64,000 nt of DNA from Condylostoma magnum (Eukaryota; Ciliophora; Heterotrichea; Heterotrichida; Condylostomatidae): assembly GCA_920105805.1 (NCBI GenBank), contig CAKKTI010000061.1, positions 1 to 64,000 of the forward strand, read 5' to 3'. The position numbers were made by a program, and so were the translations under genes. Shown piece by piece: positions 13,369 to 24,389 of the stretch (within the stretch, counting starts at the first letter, position 1; the number at the start of each line of letters is the position of its first letter). The notes beneath the pieces were generated by a model. It was given only the letters and a program-made list of their open reading frames with translations. It was not told where the DNA came from and searched no databases.

Positions 13369-13899
13369 CTAATCCTCTTCAAAATCTTCAAAAATACTTT
13401 GATCAATAGCCAACTCTCCCCTTGCTCTTTATAAAGCTCTGTCTACCTCTATCTCCCACGGTATTCCTACAGCTAATTTCAAATAAGGTTCTAAATGTGA
13501 CTCATACTTATCTTCAGGATCTTCTCCATACTAATCTACTGGAAGGCGTAGGTAATTAAACTTGTTGTCTTTGTAGGACGGGATATACTATTCATTTCTT
13601 CTTTTAATTTTCTGAGCATTTTTCCAACGTTTAAATCGTTTGAATGTGGCAAGATCTAATTCTAAGTCTTTATTTTCATACATCGCTTCGTATTCTAGCT
13701 ATTACGAGGGTTTGAAATCCTATGCTAGATTTTGCAGCCATTGGGGGTATTCTGTTAATTTCTTAAGCTCCGGGTCTTGGCTGTCTTTAAAAATAGTTAT
13801 TGTGTTTGGAGATACTTCTTTTATTACTTTCTAGCCTCCTTGGCCTTTAGCCTTTTTAGCTCCCCTATTGGGAAGGTTGAATAGAATTCGTCTTAACAT
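13369..13899 (-). CDS. mL54-like mitochondrial ribosomal protein
   Basis: 176 residues. Residues ~25-100 resemble mitochondrial large-subunit protein mL54: a DPELKKLTEYPQWLQNL block, where the family has S-x-YP-x-WLW, and a basic end KRWKNAQKIKRRN. The N-terminus MLRRILFNLPNRGAKKAKG is Arg/Lys-rich without acids, as in mitochondrial presequences. The remaining ~70 residues, ending IFEDFEED before UAG-UAA, are an extension not seen in typical mL54. No UGA occurs in frame. The match is to a short motif, so assignment is moderate. Confidence 0.55.
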
Positions 13900-13973
13900 T
13901 TATTTTCGAGAAATATGCTATTGATTTTTACAAAATGATAATAAAACATAACTTTACTCAATATATATACTAA

Positions 13974-16199
13974 CTATCCCTTGAAATCAATATTAGTAGA
14001 CTTAACCAAATCATTTCCCTTCATATTCTTTTTAAATTTCTTTATAGCATTCTTAGTTTCCTCATTATTAAAGCTTTAATTTACCTCTACAACTGAGCTC
14101 CTTCTAATCCTCCCTCTTTTCTCCCAATACCTTTTATTTCTATGCAATTACTCTATACAGCACTTATTAACAGTTTCAGAATTAAGAAAGTTCCCCCAGG
14201 CCTCATACAGTGGTAAACAAATGTTCTCAATGAACCCGACTTAGCTTTTATCAAAGTCAGTATTGAGTCTGTCACAAAACATGGAAATATCTAAATTCAT
14301 CTGCTTTTCTAGATCTCCTTAATTAAAAAACTCATCTCTTACAAGTTTAGACCATTTCACATGTAGATCAGTAGGCTTAGAACTGTGTCCTACATCCGAG
14401 CACTTTAGCCCCATGCAAAGAACAGTTAATAATTACCCTTCATTTTCATTAGCCAAGTCGGAAACATCCATTTCTGCAGTTCTAAATGCACCCAACATGC
14501 CAAAATGCTTACTTAAATCAGTACTTAGTATCATTTCTACAACAATCTTGCGAAATCTTATTCAGTCTCCTTCGAAAAAGTTTATCATGAAGTTGTTTTA
14601 AGACTATTATATAAGTTTGTAGGTTGTTGCTATATGCATATTTTCCAGTACTGAGTTGTCGTTGTATCTTATGGCTAGTTTATGTCTTGAATTTATTAGG
14701 AATCTGTTAGTAACCCCTGGGTGGGCTACATCATGGGCCAGAGAAGCCAGCAAGGAAGCAAATAGATCCATTGAGTTGATGTACTTGCAAATATCGCTTT
14801 GCTATAGGAAAAATAAAAACGTATGCATTACATCGGCTCCATGACATGCATTGTGATAGGGATTATCTTATTTATACTGTTTTTCTAAATCCATGAAAAA
14901 ATTATCGGAAACTTGCTCATCAATGTCAAAAATCTCATTGAATGAGTATCTTCTCATAATAAATTTCCCAACTATTGAAACACTTTACTAGACTGTGTCG
15001 TATATGAATCAAATATCAAAGCTTCAGTTTTTACCAATTCCTTCCAAAACTGGCTCAATTTCAGCGAAACTGTAGTCATTCACTTGCGATTTCTGTATAT
15101 TATGATTAATAGTGCTTGGCTTTTAAGGAATTTAGTAAGCTTAGAAATCTTTTGCATTACTGAAATGATGATCTAAAAATGTTCGCATTTCATCGTCCAT
15201 GTTAGCACTTGGCTGAATATGCACTTGATTACTTATATTCAGATTTCCTATACTTTTTTTAATGTCTTGTATAGAGTTCATTGCATGCTTTAGTAGATCT
15301 TTAGTTTCCAGGAAAATGATTATATCACATACTTTCTTCAGTACTTGAATTGCCCCATCGCACTTTTTAGCTATAAGTTCTTACTCTGATTATATTTCAT
15401 TTTCATCTATCAGCGTAATGTCTTACTTCTTTGTCTCTTCATTGATCCTCCTATAGAAAAGTTGCTTACATCTCCAATCTTCCTGCTATGCATGAAAAAT
15501 AAGAGCTAATGTTAAAATTGACATATAGAAGAACTCACAGGCAACTCCTTGTATTGAAATACTAGTAAAGCTTAATTAGAATACTAGAAATAGCATGATT
15601 GACATAAGTGAGGAAATCATAAAGTACCAATATGCTGAAAAGGTGACGTATTTAAACATTATGAGGGATGATACAATAACAAGACTGCTAGCAGGATAGT
15701 CTTGATCATAATCATAGCCAGACATTCCCGCGAATATTTAAGCATCAGTTAGAATTATATAGCAAAAGGTTGTTGCGTATAGTGAGAAGTAAAGCTCAGG
15801 GACTCAAATGGTAAAATTAGGATTTTTAGTAATAAGTACTAGTATTATAACTGATTGTACTAGTAAAATTACCTGGAATACTATATACACAATCATTCAT
15901 TCCATTGACTAATCCCCTTATGTGCCAAAGCTAATCGCAGTAACTAACCCGGTTAAAAGATATCCTAGATAAAATATATAGAAAATTAGCAGTGATCTTT
16001 AAAACTCCTCAGAAAGGTAAGTTTTTTCACTATTTAAAAACAGTGCTTTTCTGTACTATCTTTTCTTATCCCCATCTAAAAACTCTTATTAACCTGAATT
16101 AAGTGGAATATTTTCAACTTCCTATTCATAGTGTCCATTTACAGCGTATTAGTTTTGATTAGACTAGCGAGCAATTTACTCGTCTTATTGACTTTCCAT
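13974..16199 (-). CDS. Membrane-anchored class I 3',5'-cyclic nucleotide phosphodiesterase
   Basis: 741 residues. The N-terminal ~330 carry about six predicted membrane segments (for example LLIFYIFYLGYLLTGLVTA). The C-terminal half is a PDEase_I HD domain: NPYHNACHGADV (metal ligands), LAHDVAHPGVTN (second metal His/Asp), AIRYNDNSVLENMH (PDE signature). It hydrolyses cAMP and/or cGMP; specificity cannot be read here. Membrane-tethered PDEs of this layout are common in ciliates and suit control of ciliary beat near adenylyl cyclase. ATG (MESQQDEQ) at 16197-16199 is only 6 bp from the ATG of the divergent gene. Ends at UAG 13974-13976 after NIDFKG. Confidence 0.93.
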
Positions 16200-16205
16200 T
16201 TAAAT

Positions 16206-16973
16206 ATGAGCTAGGGTATTATAAATACAAAGCATAGAAGAATTCTACACTGACTATTTGCCTTCATTGGTGTATGTTTTTGTTTGATAAATATAGTTTC
16301 TTTCTTTCTAACGGATTGAGTATACTAGGGAAAAGGTAATGAAGAATGAAGAGGCAGTTTATCGGAGGTGACTCAGGGCTCTGATTATGTACTAGAAGAC
16401 ACTTATTAAAACCTTAGAGATTATTATTGTGATGAATTAGGAGCAAATACCAAACTAAATTAAGCCTTATGCAGTAGATTTAGAAAACTATATCATGCTC
16501 AAATAACAGTGTATTTGACCCTTTTAATATCCACGATTTTAATGATTCTTTGGGGAATTTGTTTCTGGTTTTTAATATACAGGCTCAGATTCAAGATTCT
16601 TAGCATATTTTGCCTATTTGCTTCCTTCATCATGTTCTTAATAGGGTTTTTGGTATGATATGGAGAAGCTGATACTATTTTTAGTGATGAGTGTGAGGAA
16701 GTATACTAGGCCTCTAAACCATTAAACACTTGTTCTGGTATTGGCCCAAAACTAATGCTATTTCAACTCCTGCTAAGCCTTTTGCTACTCATAATTTACT
16801 TCGTATATTGTTTTAAAATAGACAAACACTCAAATCAGATTAGCAGTGAAAGCAGAGCCATCTAATTCACCCCTGTCAGCTAATACGGTGTAAGCAAGTC
16901 ATATAGAGAAGAAGCAATAATTTTATCATCAGAACGCAAAAAAAGCAACTCAATTATAATTCAAAACTCCTAA
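16206..16973 (+). CDS. Four-transmembrane (tetraspan-like) membrane protein
   Basis: 255 residues, MSQGIINTKHRR start. Four hydrophobic segments: FAFIGVCFCLINIVSFFL (~18-36), TVYLTLLISTILMILWGICF (~95-120), LSIFCLFASFIMFLIGFLVW (~130-150) and LLLSLLLLIIYFVYC (~190-210). The small loop after segment 3 has paired Cys (DECEE, NTCSG), similar to claudin/tetraspan extracellular loops. The cytoplasmic tail is Ser-rich. Family is not assigned. UGA encodes Trp at TDWVYQ, NEEWRG and FLVWYG. Ends at UAA 16971-16973; it converges with the RING gene 25 bp away. Confidence 0.72.
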
Positions 16974-16998
16974 AATCCTTAAATATTTTTCTACTAAA

Positions 16999-18513
16999 CT
17001 AATAATCTTCCTCACAACTTGTTTTACAAATCGGGCACAACTTACTCCTTTTCAGCCATTCTCCCAGGCACTCAACATGAAAAAAATGAAAACAGGGCAT
17101 AGTTTTAACCTCTTCATTTATCTCAAACTCGGAAATACAAATCATACACTTTTGCAAGTCCTCAACTTCCGGAATCTATGTAAGTACTCTGTCCGGCAAC
17201 TGTGAAATAGTCTCTGCATTGGCACCCTGCTCCCTATGCTGACTCAACTGCTCAATAGCCTACTGCAACTAGTACAACTGTCGCACTAGCTACTGTCTTT
17301 ACTGCAACCTCATGCGTCCTCTTCCCTGCCCTATATTCAATATCTAAAAAATATCACTTGCTTACTGCTACACGCCTTGTCCCTCATACCGTATAATAGT
17401 ATTATCCTATACAATACCGTTCCCCGGATACACCTCAACAACCTGAAACGAAATCTATCCTATAGAAAAAGTGGCTTGTTAATTCATAAATCGCCTAGCT
17501 CCTTTAAAATACGGCACTAGATGTGTAAGCATTATTTCCCTTATCAACTCCTCCCGGCTCAAGTTTCTAAAGGAAGTAGGAAGTGTGCTGGATATGTGCT
17601 AAAGTGTGATTCTGCCCAGACGGTTTGCTGGGTCCCCCTCAAAGTATATTTAAGTACTAGGAGTCACAACGCCCTGGGTTGGCTAGCATGCAGCTACTAA
17701 GCACTCGGTACTTCCAATGAAAAATTGCTGGTCTTAGTGGAAGTGATATGCACGCTTTGATAGGAAGGGACGCACTTAGGACTAAAAGAAGTTTCTGGGA
17801 AATTTTTTAGGGGAGATTGGTAAAAGCTAAAGCTTTTCTAAGGGTTAGTGGTATAGCTTGGTGTTTATCTAGATCACTGTATTGGTGGTAACTAGGCCGT
17901 ATAGAGGAGAAGCTCCAAGAACTTTAAAAAATGCATCGCCATAGTTAAAACAGTCGCCTACTTGCAGCACACGCTGGTTCTGAGTGAAGTAAGGGCTTAT
18001 GTAGTAGGAAAATACAGCTCGGAAGTCGAGTTGTTGGTCGGAAAATAGCTCATGGGGTAGGAATTAAGTGAAAATCCCAAGTGACAGGGTTGAAAGCTCT
18101 GGGAGTTCTTTTGGAGCTTTAAGATTGTCCATCAGTTCGAAATTTGCCTAGAAACTTTCACTTTCTGCGATTTCTGTCTATGCAATCATGTCAGAATCTG
18201 TTCTTTATCACCAAATTTTGCAATTTCCACAAAAGACCTTCTTTCTTATACCAGCATCTCATAATTGCTTATTACATCGTGTACATGAAAATCCTAATTC
18301 AGATCTTTACGGAGACTCTATTAATCGATATCCTATAGTTCCACCAACTAATTATGAATTACTATTAGATTAGTATTAAGTAGTAGCTTAAAGTCATTCT
18401 CCTTACTCCTACCAATTTAGTTGATTTAAGTCCTCATTCATTGGTAAGCACTCTACAAGAGGTTCAAGCTAAATTTGTCTTTGTTGACTTTACCTAGTAT
18501 TTTTATTTCCCAT
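16999..18513 (-). CDS. RING-H2 E3 ubiquitin ligase with N-terminal zinc ribbon
   Basis: 504 residues. A Cys4 zinc ribbon (CTRC...CGNC, ~residues 82-105) near the N-terminus and a C3H2C3 RING at the extreme C-terminus (CMIC...CFHFFHVEC...CPIC, ending EEDY). This zinc-ribbon plus terminal RING-H2 layout recalls RNF115/RNF126, though similarity outside the two domains was not established. The middle ~300 residues are mixed, with a Gln-rich helix before the RING. N-terminus MGNKNTRQS is a myristoylation candidate. UGA-Trp at GEWLQ, QLWDA and IWWQ. UAG directly after EEDY gives the natural RING-protein end. Confidence 0.88.
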
Positions 18514-18517
18514 TTTA

Positions 18518-18925
18518 TTATGATACTTTCCTTAAAGGCTTTTTACCGAAGGTTCCGAGACCAAATTGCTGTCTTTTTATTTCTTCTTAACGCTTTAGTT
18601 CTCTTTTTGAGTATATTCGGGATAAAACCTCCTGTCTTAGTTTAAATGAGTGTCATTGCTTGATTATTTTTATTTTTGATTCTTTTATCATATTGTTTCT
18701 TATCTAGGCAAAGTATTCAAGAGTATTAAACATTTTATCTTGGCTTGAGAGGTAATTTAGTTCTTTATAGGATATATACTGTCTTATTTTACATTGGATT
18801 AGAATGCAGGCCTGGTTTAATTTTTAGGTTTGTTTTCTTTTGTTGAGTATATTATACAGGTATTTCTTCCATGCTCTTTGAATCTTGATTATAGATATTG
18901 TTAATGTACACTTTGATAATACCAT
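18518..18925 (-). CDS. IQ-motif (calmodulin-binding) protein
   Basis: 135 residues, start MVLSKCTLTISI. An IQ motif IIKIQRAWKKYLYNILNKR (~residues 12-30) and a second, weaker one (ILIQCKIRQYISY, ~41-53) are followed by basic helices. Expected to bind calmodulin or a centrin-type light chain; ciliary and basal-body proteins of this type are common in ciliates. Ends at UAA 18518-18520, itself the first of a UAA-UAA pair, and only 4 bp before the RING-ligase ATG. One UGA-Trp (IIKQWHSF). Confidence 0.75.
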
Positions 18926-19263
18926 AAACTTTTTGATTTTATATAATTTTCACTTTTATTGAATAATTAACGCTGCTTTTTGCTTTCTTTTATATTTTCT
19001 TGATCCTTGCAGTGTTTGATTGAGCTTTTATAGTGGAGAGGTTAAAGGATCCAGTTTTAGTACTTTTGGCTAATAGTTGTATTAAATTTCCTTTATTATA
19101 TGTTTTCGAGCATTTTTCATATCTATTCTATTTTATAGTACTTGTTTTCTGATCCTAACTTATTAAAGCTTTAATTACTAACAAGGTGAATTTTACCGTG
19201 ACATTTTAGTGTATTATTTTGTGTAAATTAACAACCACATAAGTAATAGAAACATTAATTTTA

Positions 19264-20850
19264 CTAACTGTATGAACCTACAACTGAGTCCTTCCAAGCT
19301 CTATAAGCATCATTAAAGCTTAACCCATTAAATGGATTTTTAACCCAAGGCACTAAGAATTGGCTAGGCTATCTGAAATCTTCTAGACCACTTATCTACA
19401 GCTTTTAAAGGATCATTAAATTCTACTCTAGTTTTCCGTTGATTTTTTCGATTTTATTTTGTATGTCATCTATCGACTATTACTCAATGTAAGGTAAAGC
19501 AGGGAGTTTTATCTGTTTGGCTATTAGACCTTTTGACTAAGCAATTTGTTGTATATATTGTAATAAAAAATCATCACTAGCAAAATGTCCGAATTATAAA
19601 ACTTCAATTAAGTCATGAATTTAACGATTATTTTTCATATGAACTTAGTATTAACACACTACTAAAGAAGGATAAGCATTTAATTCCACTATTGGCAAGT
19701 TTACTATAGATTTTTACAGTAATCTAACTTCGTCATTTATTACCTAGCTTGTTTCATTAATAATATCTTTCAAATATTATGGGATTTTGGTCAGATGTTT
19801 TTATATAAACTCATTTATCCTAATTCTGTAGTTTATAGTAGTTCTTCTAATTTTCCTGTTGGCTTATCTTGCCTTGTTTATTTAGTCCATAATATCATTA
19901 GTTTATACTTGGGATCTGGTTATTTTGTTATTTTAAGACTGTTCCAGTTCTAATTTTGAGTTTAATTAGTCTTTTAAATGCTCTAGATTTTATAGTTCTT
20001 ATTATAGTACTTTTAACTAGGCCTTTTTAGACTGTAGTTCAATCTGTAATTAGTTCTAAGTATTACTACTGCGTTTAGTATATATTGTTTAAAATTACTA
20101 TTTTAGATTTTCCGTTTTACTTATGTTTTGCTCGGTACTTAAAAATAAATTCCATGATTCATCTAGATCTCGTTTTATTTATTTCTGTAATTTCTATATA
20201 ACTTCTTCTGTCTTATTAGCATAATAACTATCATTTTTTTACTCTTATGTATTAAACTTTATCTAAGACAATGATGTTTTGAGTCTATCTAATTCGTCTA
20301 ATAGGGATTAAAATAAATTCAAGTACTTACTTTCTAAGCAAAATCTTTTCAACTGATTAAATATATACATTGGCTGCGCATTTAGCTACAATCCATCAAT
20401 CATTCCCTCAATAGTTGTTCGAATTTATTAAATATCCGAATCTTCTTAGCATGTTTTCTTTTAATCAAGTTTCTATGTTATCAATTTCAGCTATTAGATA
20501 TACTTTTATAGTTAAGTATAATAACATCCTAAAATATAGTTCTTTTATCTTATTTCCTCCACTTTTTCTCGCTTTTATTTCAACAATTACTAATTTCTCC
20601 AAATGATATCAATTTTGCCTTTTATATTATCAGTTTGCAGCTCCTGCATCTACTCAATTTGCTACTCATTCTATATGCATATATTAGACCTAATTTTAAT
20701 AGCCTAATCTCTCCCAACACATTGCTCAACTAAAAATTGCAAAAGTACTCTTTCCTTCCCCTATTACATCTGTTCTAATTCTTAATCTCTTAGCTAAATG
20801 TCGCAACCTTATTATGCTAAAAAGTATTTAAACCTGCCCGCTAGATCCAT
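19264..20850 (-). CDS. Long coiled-coil protein, unknown
   Basis: 528 residues, start MDLAGRFKYFLAQQGCD. Coiled-coil over ~20-330 (heptads of Leu, Ile, Glu and Gln), then a less polar C-terminal region with FLVPWVKNPFNGLSF and AYRAWKDSVVGSYS. No family assigned; the shape (N-terminal short domain, long coil, C-terminal globule) suits microtubule or kinetochore scaffold proteins. The stop is a UAG-UAA pair at 19261-19266. Its ATG faces the ATG of the IST3 gene across 6 bp. Confidence 0.75.
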
Positions 20851-20856
20851 TTTATA

Positions 20857-21309
20857 ATGAACACAATCAAGGAAATATCCCGTATTAATGATCTAGAACT
20901 GGAAAAGAGCATTCCTTTAGAAGCCTCGTGGCATTAATAATACTCTCATAGTTCTTATATAGCTGTTACAGGGATAAACTATGAAATGAATGAGGGAGAT
21001 ATTGTTATTGTATTTTCGTAGTGCGGAGAAATAGTTGATTGTAGACTAGCGAGAGATCATATTACTGGGAAGAGCAGAGGATTTGCTTTTATTTGCTATG
21101 AGGATTAAAGATCTACTATATTGGCTGTTGATAATTTTAATGGAGCTGAGATCTGCGGAAGGGCTGTAAAGGTTGATCATGTTGATAAATATAGACCGCC
21201 TAAGGAGTATTTGCAGGAAGAATCAAATTAACTGTATACTCCAACTGGCCCGGATGGGAAGGGGTGGGGGAAGTATAGGAGGCTTCATCCTGGTAATATA
21301 CATAATTGA
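20857..21309 (+). CDS. IST3: IST3/RBMX2-type splicing factor (RES complex RRM protein)
   Basis: 150 residues. Follows IST3/Snu17 (human RBMX2) from the conserved lead-in [17 protein letters not shown] through the RRM ([20 protein letters not shown], then [20 protein letters not shown], then [14 protein letters not shown]). RNP1 is SRGFAFICY and RNP2 is YIAVTGI. In the RES complex it binds Bud13 and Pml1 in the activated B spliceosome. The size fits the yeast protein (148 aa); the long metazoan tail is absent. It ends at UGA 21307-21309, so UGA does terminate here. Confidence 0.93.
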
Positions 21310-22638
21310 AGTTATTGTTGTGTTATTTGTATTAACATATGTCTGTATTGGTAAGTAATGTATATTCATATCTATTTTTTCAATTGTTAATTCTACTAGG
21401 AATGATTTAAAAGTGCCAATTAATTCCACTTTTTGTAAATTTAATAAAATTATAGATTATAGTAATAAATAATACAAGTTTTATCTGTAAATAAGCTTTA
21501 ACAATCATTGAACCTTTTAAAATAATTATATGAGGCTTCTACATGGATTACTATTAATTAATAAAATGGTAAATGGCATTGATCCCTTTACCATTGTGAT
21601 AATCATGCTTCTCAGTCATATTAAAGATAGTAGATAAACATAAAATTGTTTATTTACAGAGAATAATTTATGGATAGCTTAAGTGTTAAAATTCTATAAG
21701 TATATTCTTAAGCATAAAATTTTAACATATACAAAGACACATTTATACATAGTCGACATATCTGGTATAATTGTTCAAAGTAATATTAAATCAATTGGTT
21801 TTGTCACTCTTACTATACTGTGATTAGTTACCAGTTGAATATAAATAAAAATTCAAAACTTTTTTCATCCTAAAGATCTTAAAACAATGGTGGCTATATC
21901 CTCCTCTATATTTGGGCTTTAAGGTTATCATTTATTGATGGGGGATACTAATTCATCTAAAGTAAAAAATATTTTAACATTTAAAAGAAATATATATTAC
22001 TACACAAAGGAAAAGCATACATCTAACTTATAATTAGGAAATTTTATAGTATGAAATTCAGTACTTAAAAAATACATTCTATATAAAAGCACCAACTAAG
22101 ATATTGCGAATACAATTAAGCCTATTGTAAGTAAGATAAATGGAGTCTCAATTAGAATAGCCAATTTAATATTTCAACATTATTATAAAAATAACTGAGT
22201 AACGATTAGCTTTAAGTTTAGTTATAATAATTAGTAGTTTGCTGTAGAGAATCCCTTTTATTTCAAAAAATTAGCTTATAATATTAAGCCTTTTATATTA
22301 ATTAACCAAACGTATATATTACTTCTTATTGCAAATATATACAAAGTTTACATAGCCCAACACAAATAACTACATAATAGGCAAATTATTACCATGCTAG
22401 TATACTATCCCAAATGCACATAACACTTATAGTAGATTATCCCCTTTGGCAGTTATTTAATAAACATATTCCTTAAGATTACAATCAATATAGTCCATAA
22501 GCTACTTAGAATCAAAAGGCTGCATTAAATTATTATTAGGATTGTTTACACCAAAATATCTGGCGGCAAAAAACGTCAATATGAAAATTTTAGCGCCTAT
22601 AAATTAAATAGTCCGAATCCATCAATTCTATTAATAAA
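21310..22638. other. Long intergenic region with one weak minus-strand gene candidate
   Basis: 1.3 kb without a firm gene. A minus-strand ATG at 22523-22525 opens MQPFDSKQLMDYIDC, which looks protein-like, followed by hydrophobic stretches, but coding becomes doubtful within ~150 codons and no homology was recognised. The rest is AT-rich. It contains the hairpin at 21565-21595. Confidence 0.35.
21565..21595. repeat. Perfect 9-bp inverted repeat (hairpin)
   Basis: AATGGTAAA at 21565-21573 and its exact reverse complement TTTACCATT at 21587-21595 flank a 13-nt spacer. It lies about 255 bp past the IST3 stop. It could be a small RNA stem or a chance palindrome in AT-rich DNA. Confidence 0.4.
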
Positions 22639-23577
22639 ATGAAAAAGCTACTAGTGCTAACTCTAATTGGACTAATATCAGTTTAAGGCTTAACTATTCA
22701 AAGCAAAGTCTTATAAAATTAACCTACAAGCTAAGGAAATATTCAATCACCAGGCATCCATTCCGATGAAGTACAAAATAATGATAATTGTTTTGTTATT
22801 GTATTCGATGAGGATTATAATGCTACAGCTTAAAAAGAAGACGAGTTTGACTGGGATTCAGTGGAAGATTTAGATATAGATTTCGTATGCCAAGATTACA
22901 GTTACGCTGATGACGAGGGAAACTTAATTAGTCATTCAGAATGGCTTTGCGAGTATGATGGTGAAACTGGGTCAGCTTAAGTTACCTAAGATAATGTTAT
23001 TGATCTGTTTTGGATCAAACAGGATTAAAAGATGAAAGAATAAGAGATATTCCATATGATTAAAGATTCCTTATAAGTTTACTCTCAAAGTTTAGAAAGA
23101 ACCTTGGATAGAGATGAGGTTTGTGAATAACTTGGCTTTGGCTGCTTTGACTTTAATTTTGATGATTATGATGAGTATAGTTTTGGCGATTACGATGACT
23201 ATGATGATTACAGTGACTATGATGATTACAGTGACTATGATGACTATGAGGATGGTGAAGATTTTGAAATAGTGTTAAGGTATCTATATACTACTTGGTT
23301 TATAGAAGACTATTAGATCTGTATTATGGGAGATTTCTATGATTATAGTGGAAACTTATTAGATTTATACGACCCTTGCTTTGATCCAACTGAAGCATAT
23401 TTTGTACCTTATTATCCTGAAGATGAATAAGCCTATTAAAATGTAACTCAAGTTTGCAATGCCTAATAAGAAGCTATAACTAATCACTAAGAGGAACTTA
23501 AGGATTACTTTAACTTTTTGGTTGATAAATAAGAGGAAATCAATGATTATTCGACAAATTAAGGGAGCACCAATTAG
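22639..23577 (+). CDS. Secreted acidic Asp/Tyr-rich protein
   Basis: About 312 residues. Signal peptide MKKLLVLTLIGLISVQG, then an extremely acidic body. Residues ~175-210 are a low-complexity run of Asp, Tyr and Ser (DYDDYSDYDDYS) encoded by an 18-bp direct repeat. Several Cys are spread over the N-terminal half (VCQDY, WLCEY, VCEQL, GCFDF) and could form disulphides. No enzyme motif. It could be a secretory-granule, cortex or calcium-binding matrix protein; this is inference from acidity and the signal peptide. The end lies in a cluster of UAR codons from 23575 onward, the first UAG is used, and up to ~12 more codons are possible. Confidence 0.75.
23194..23250 (+). repeat. 18-bp tandem repeat encoding DYDDYS
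   Basis: Units at 23197-23214 and 23215-23232 are identical (GACTATGATGATTACAGT), with degenerate partial copies on both sides. It lies in frame within the secreted acidic protein. Confidence 0.85.
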
Positions 23578-24389
23578 TAGCTTTAGACTTAATAACAATA
23601 ATTAATATAAAAACCGTATTTTTGTTTAACTATAATAAAAATAATTCTTATTTATTGTTTGCAATGAACTCTTAGGTATTGAGTTTCATGTGTAATTAAA
23701 TTTTAGCAAATGGATTGCTGTAAATTTAATTTATTTCCACTGATGGGATAAATAGGATCTGATTGTATATATTAGCATTACTTGGTTAGAAATTTTATAG
23801 AATTATGAGTTATACTTTAGTCAACTCTTTAGTACTCAATACTTAATTTGATCGATTTAAATTGATAACTGGAATTGATAATAGGAAGTTATTTCATAAA
23901 ACTTTTATAAATTGTAAGTGATTATCTTAAATTATAATATTATTGCACAAGAATAATATAGCTTAATTTCGCATAGTATGGAATCAATAATATTTATGTT
24001 TATTTTATATATATTTATATTCTAGATAAGATGCTTTATCCAATCAATAACTTCATATATAAATCAATTAAACTGTGAAGCACACCTCACATGGGTAAAT
24101 ATAGTTTCATTGTTAGCTTATTTTACAAATCACTTATTATAAACTCTCTTAAAAGATATAAGTATTCATATTTATTGTGTATTTAAGTTGAATAATGTTA
24201 TTTAATTTATATTTTATAGAGCTTAAGGCTATATATTCATTGGTAAAAGTTAATAGACGCTTAAATAATAATATTCATTTAATAGCAGTATTCTTTAGCT
24301 ATTACAAACTATATGCAACTATAACAGATAAACCATTATTATAGCATAGAAACTTAAATAACTAATATTAACAAAATCCTATAACTTAA
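23578..24389. other. Intergenic region
   Basis: About 800 bp of AT-rich DNA between the tail of the acidic-protein gene and the convergent gene end at 24390. No coding signal, repeat or RNA gene was recognised. Confidence 0.5.

Noticed and set aside
12991-13899. mL54-like and MGCQ proteins as one fused protein
   Set aside because: They share a frame, but a UAG-UAA pair is followed within 18 bp by ATG and an acylation-type N-terminus, and the composition changes there.
16206-16496. PDE start extended to a minus-strand ATG at 16494-16496 with an apparent extra membrane helix
   Set aside because: The stretch is the reverse shadow of the tetraspan gene, which has a much clearer plus-strand pattern of four helices and Cys-containing loops.
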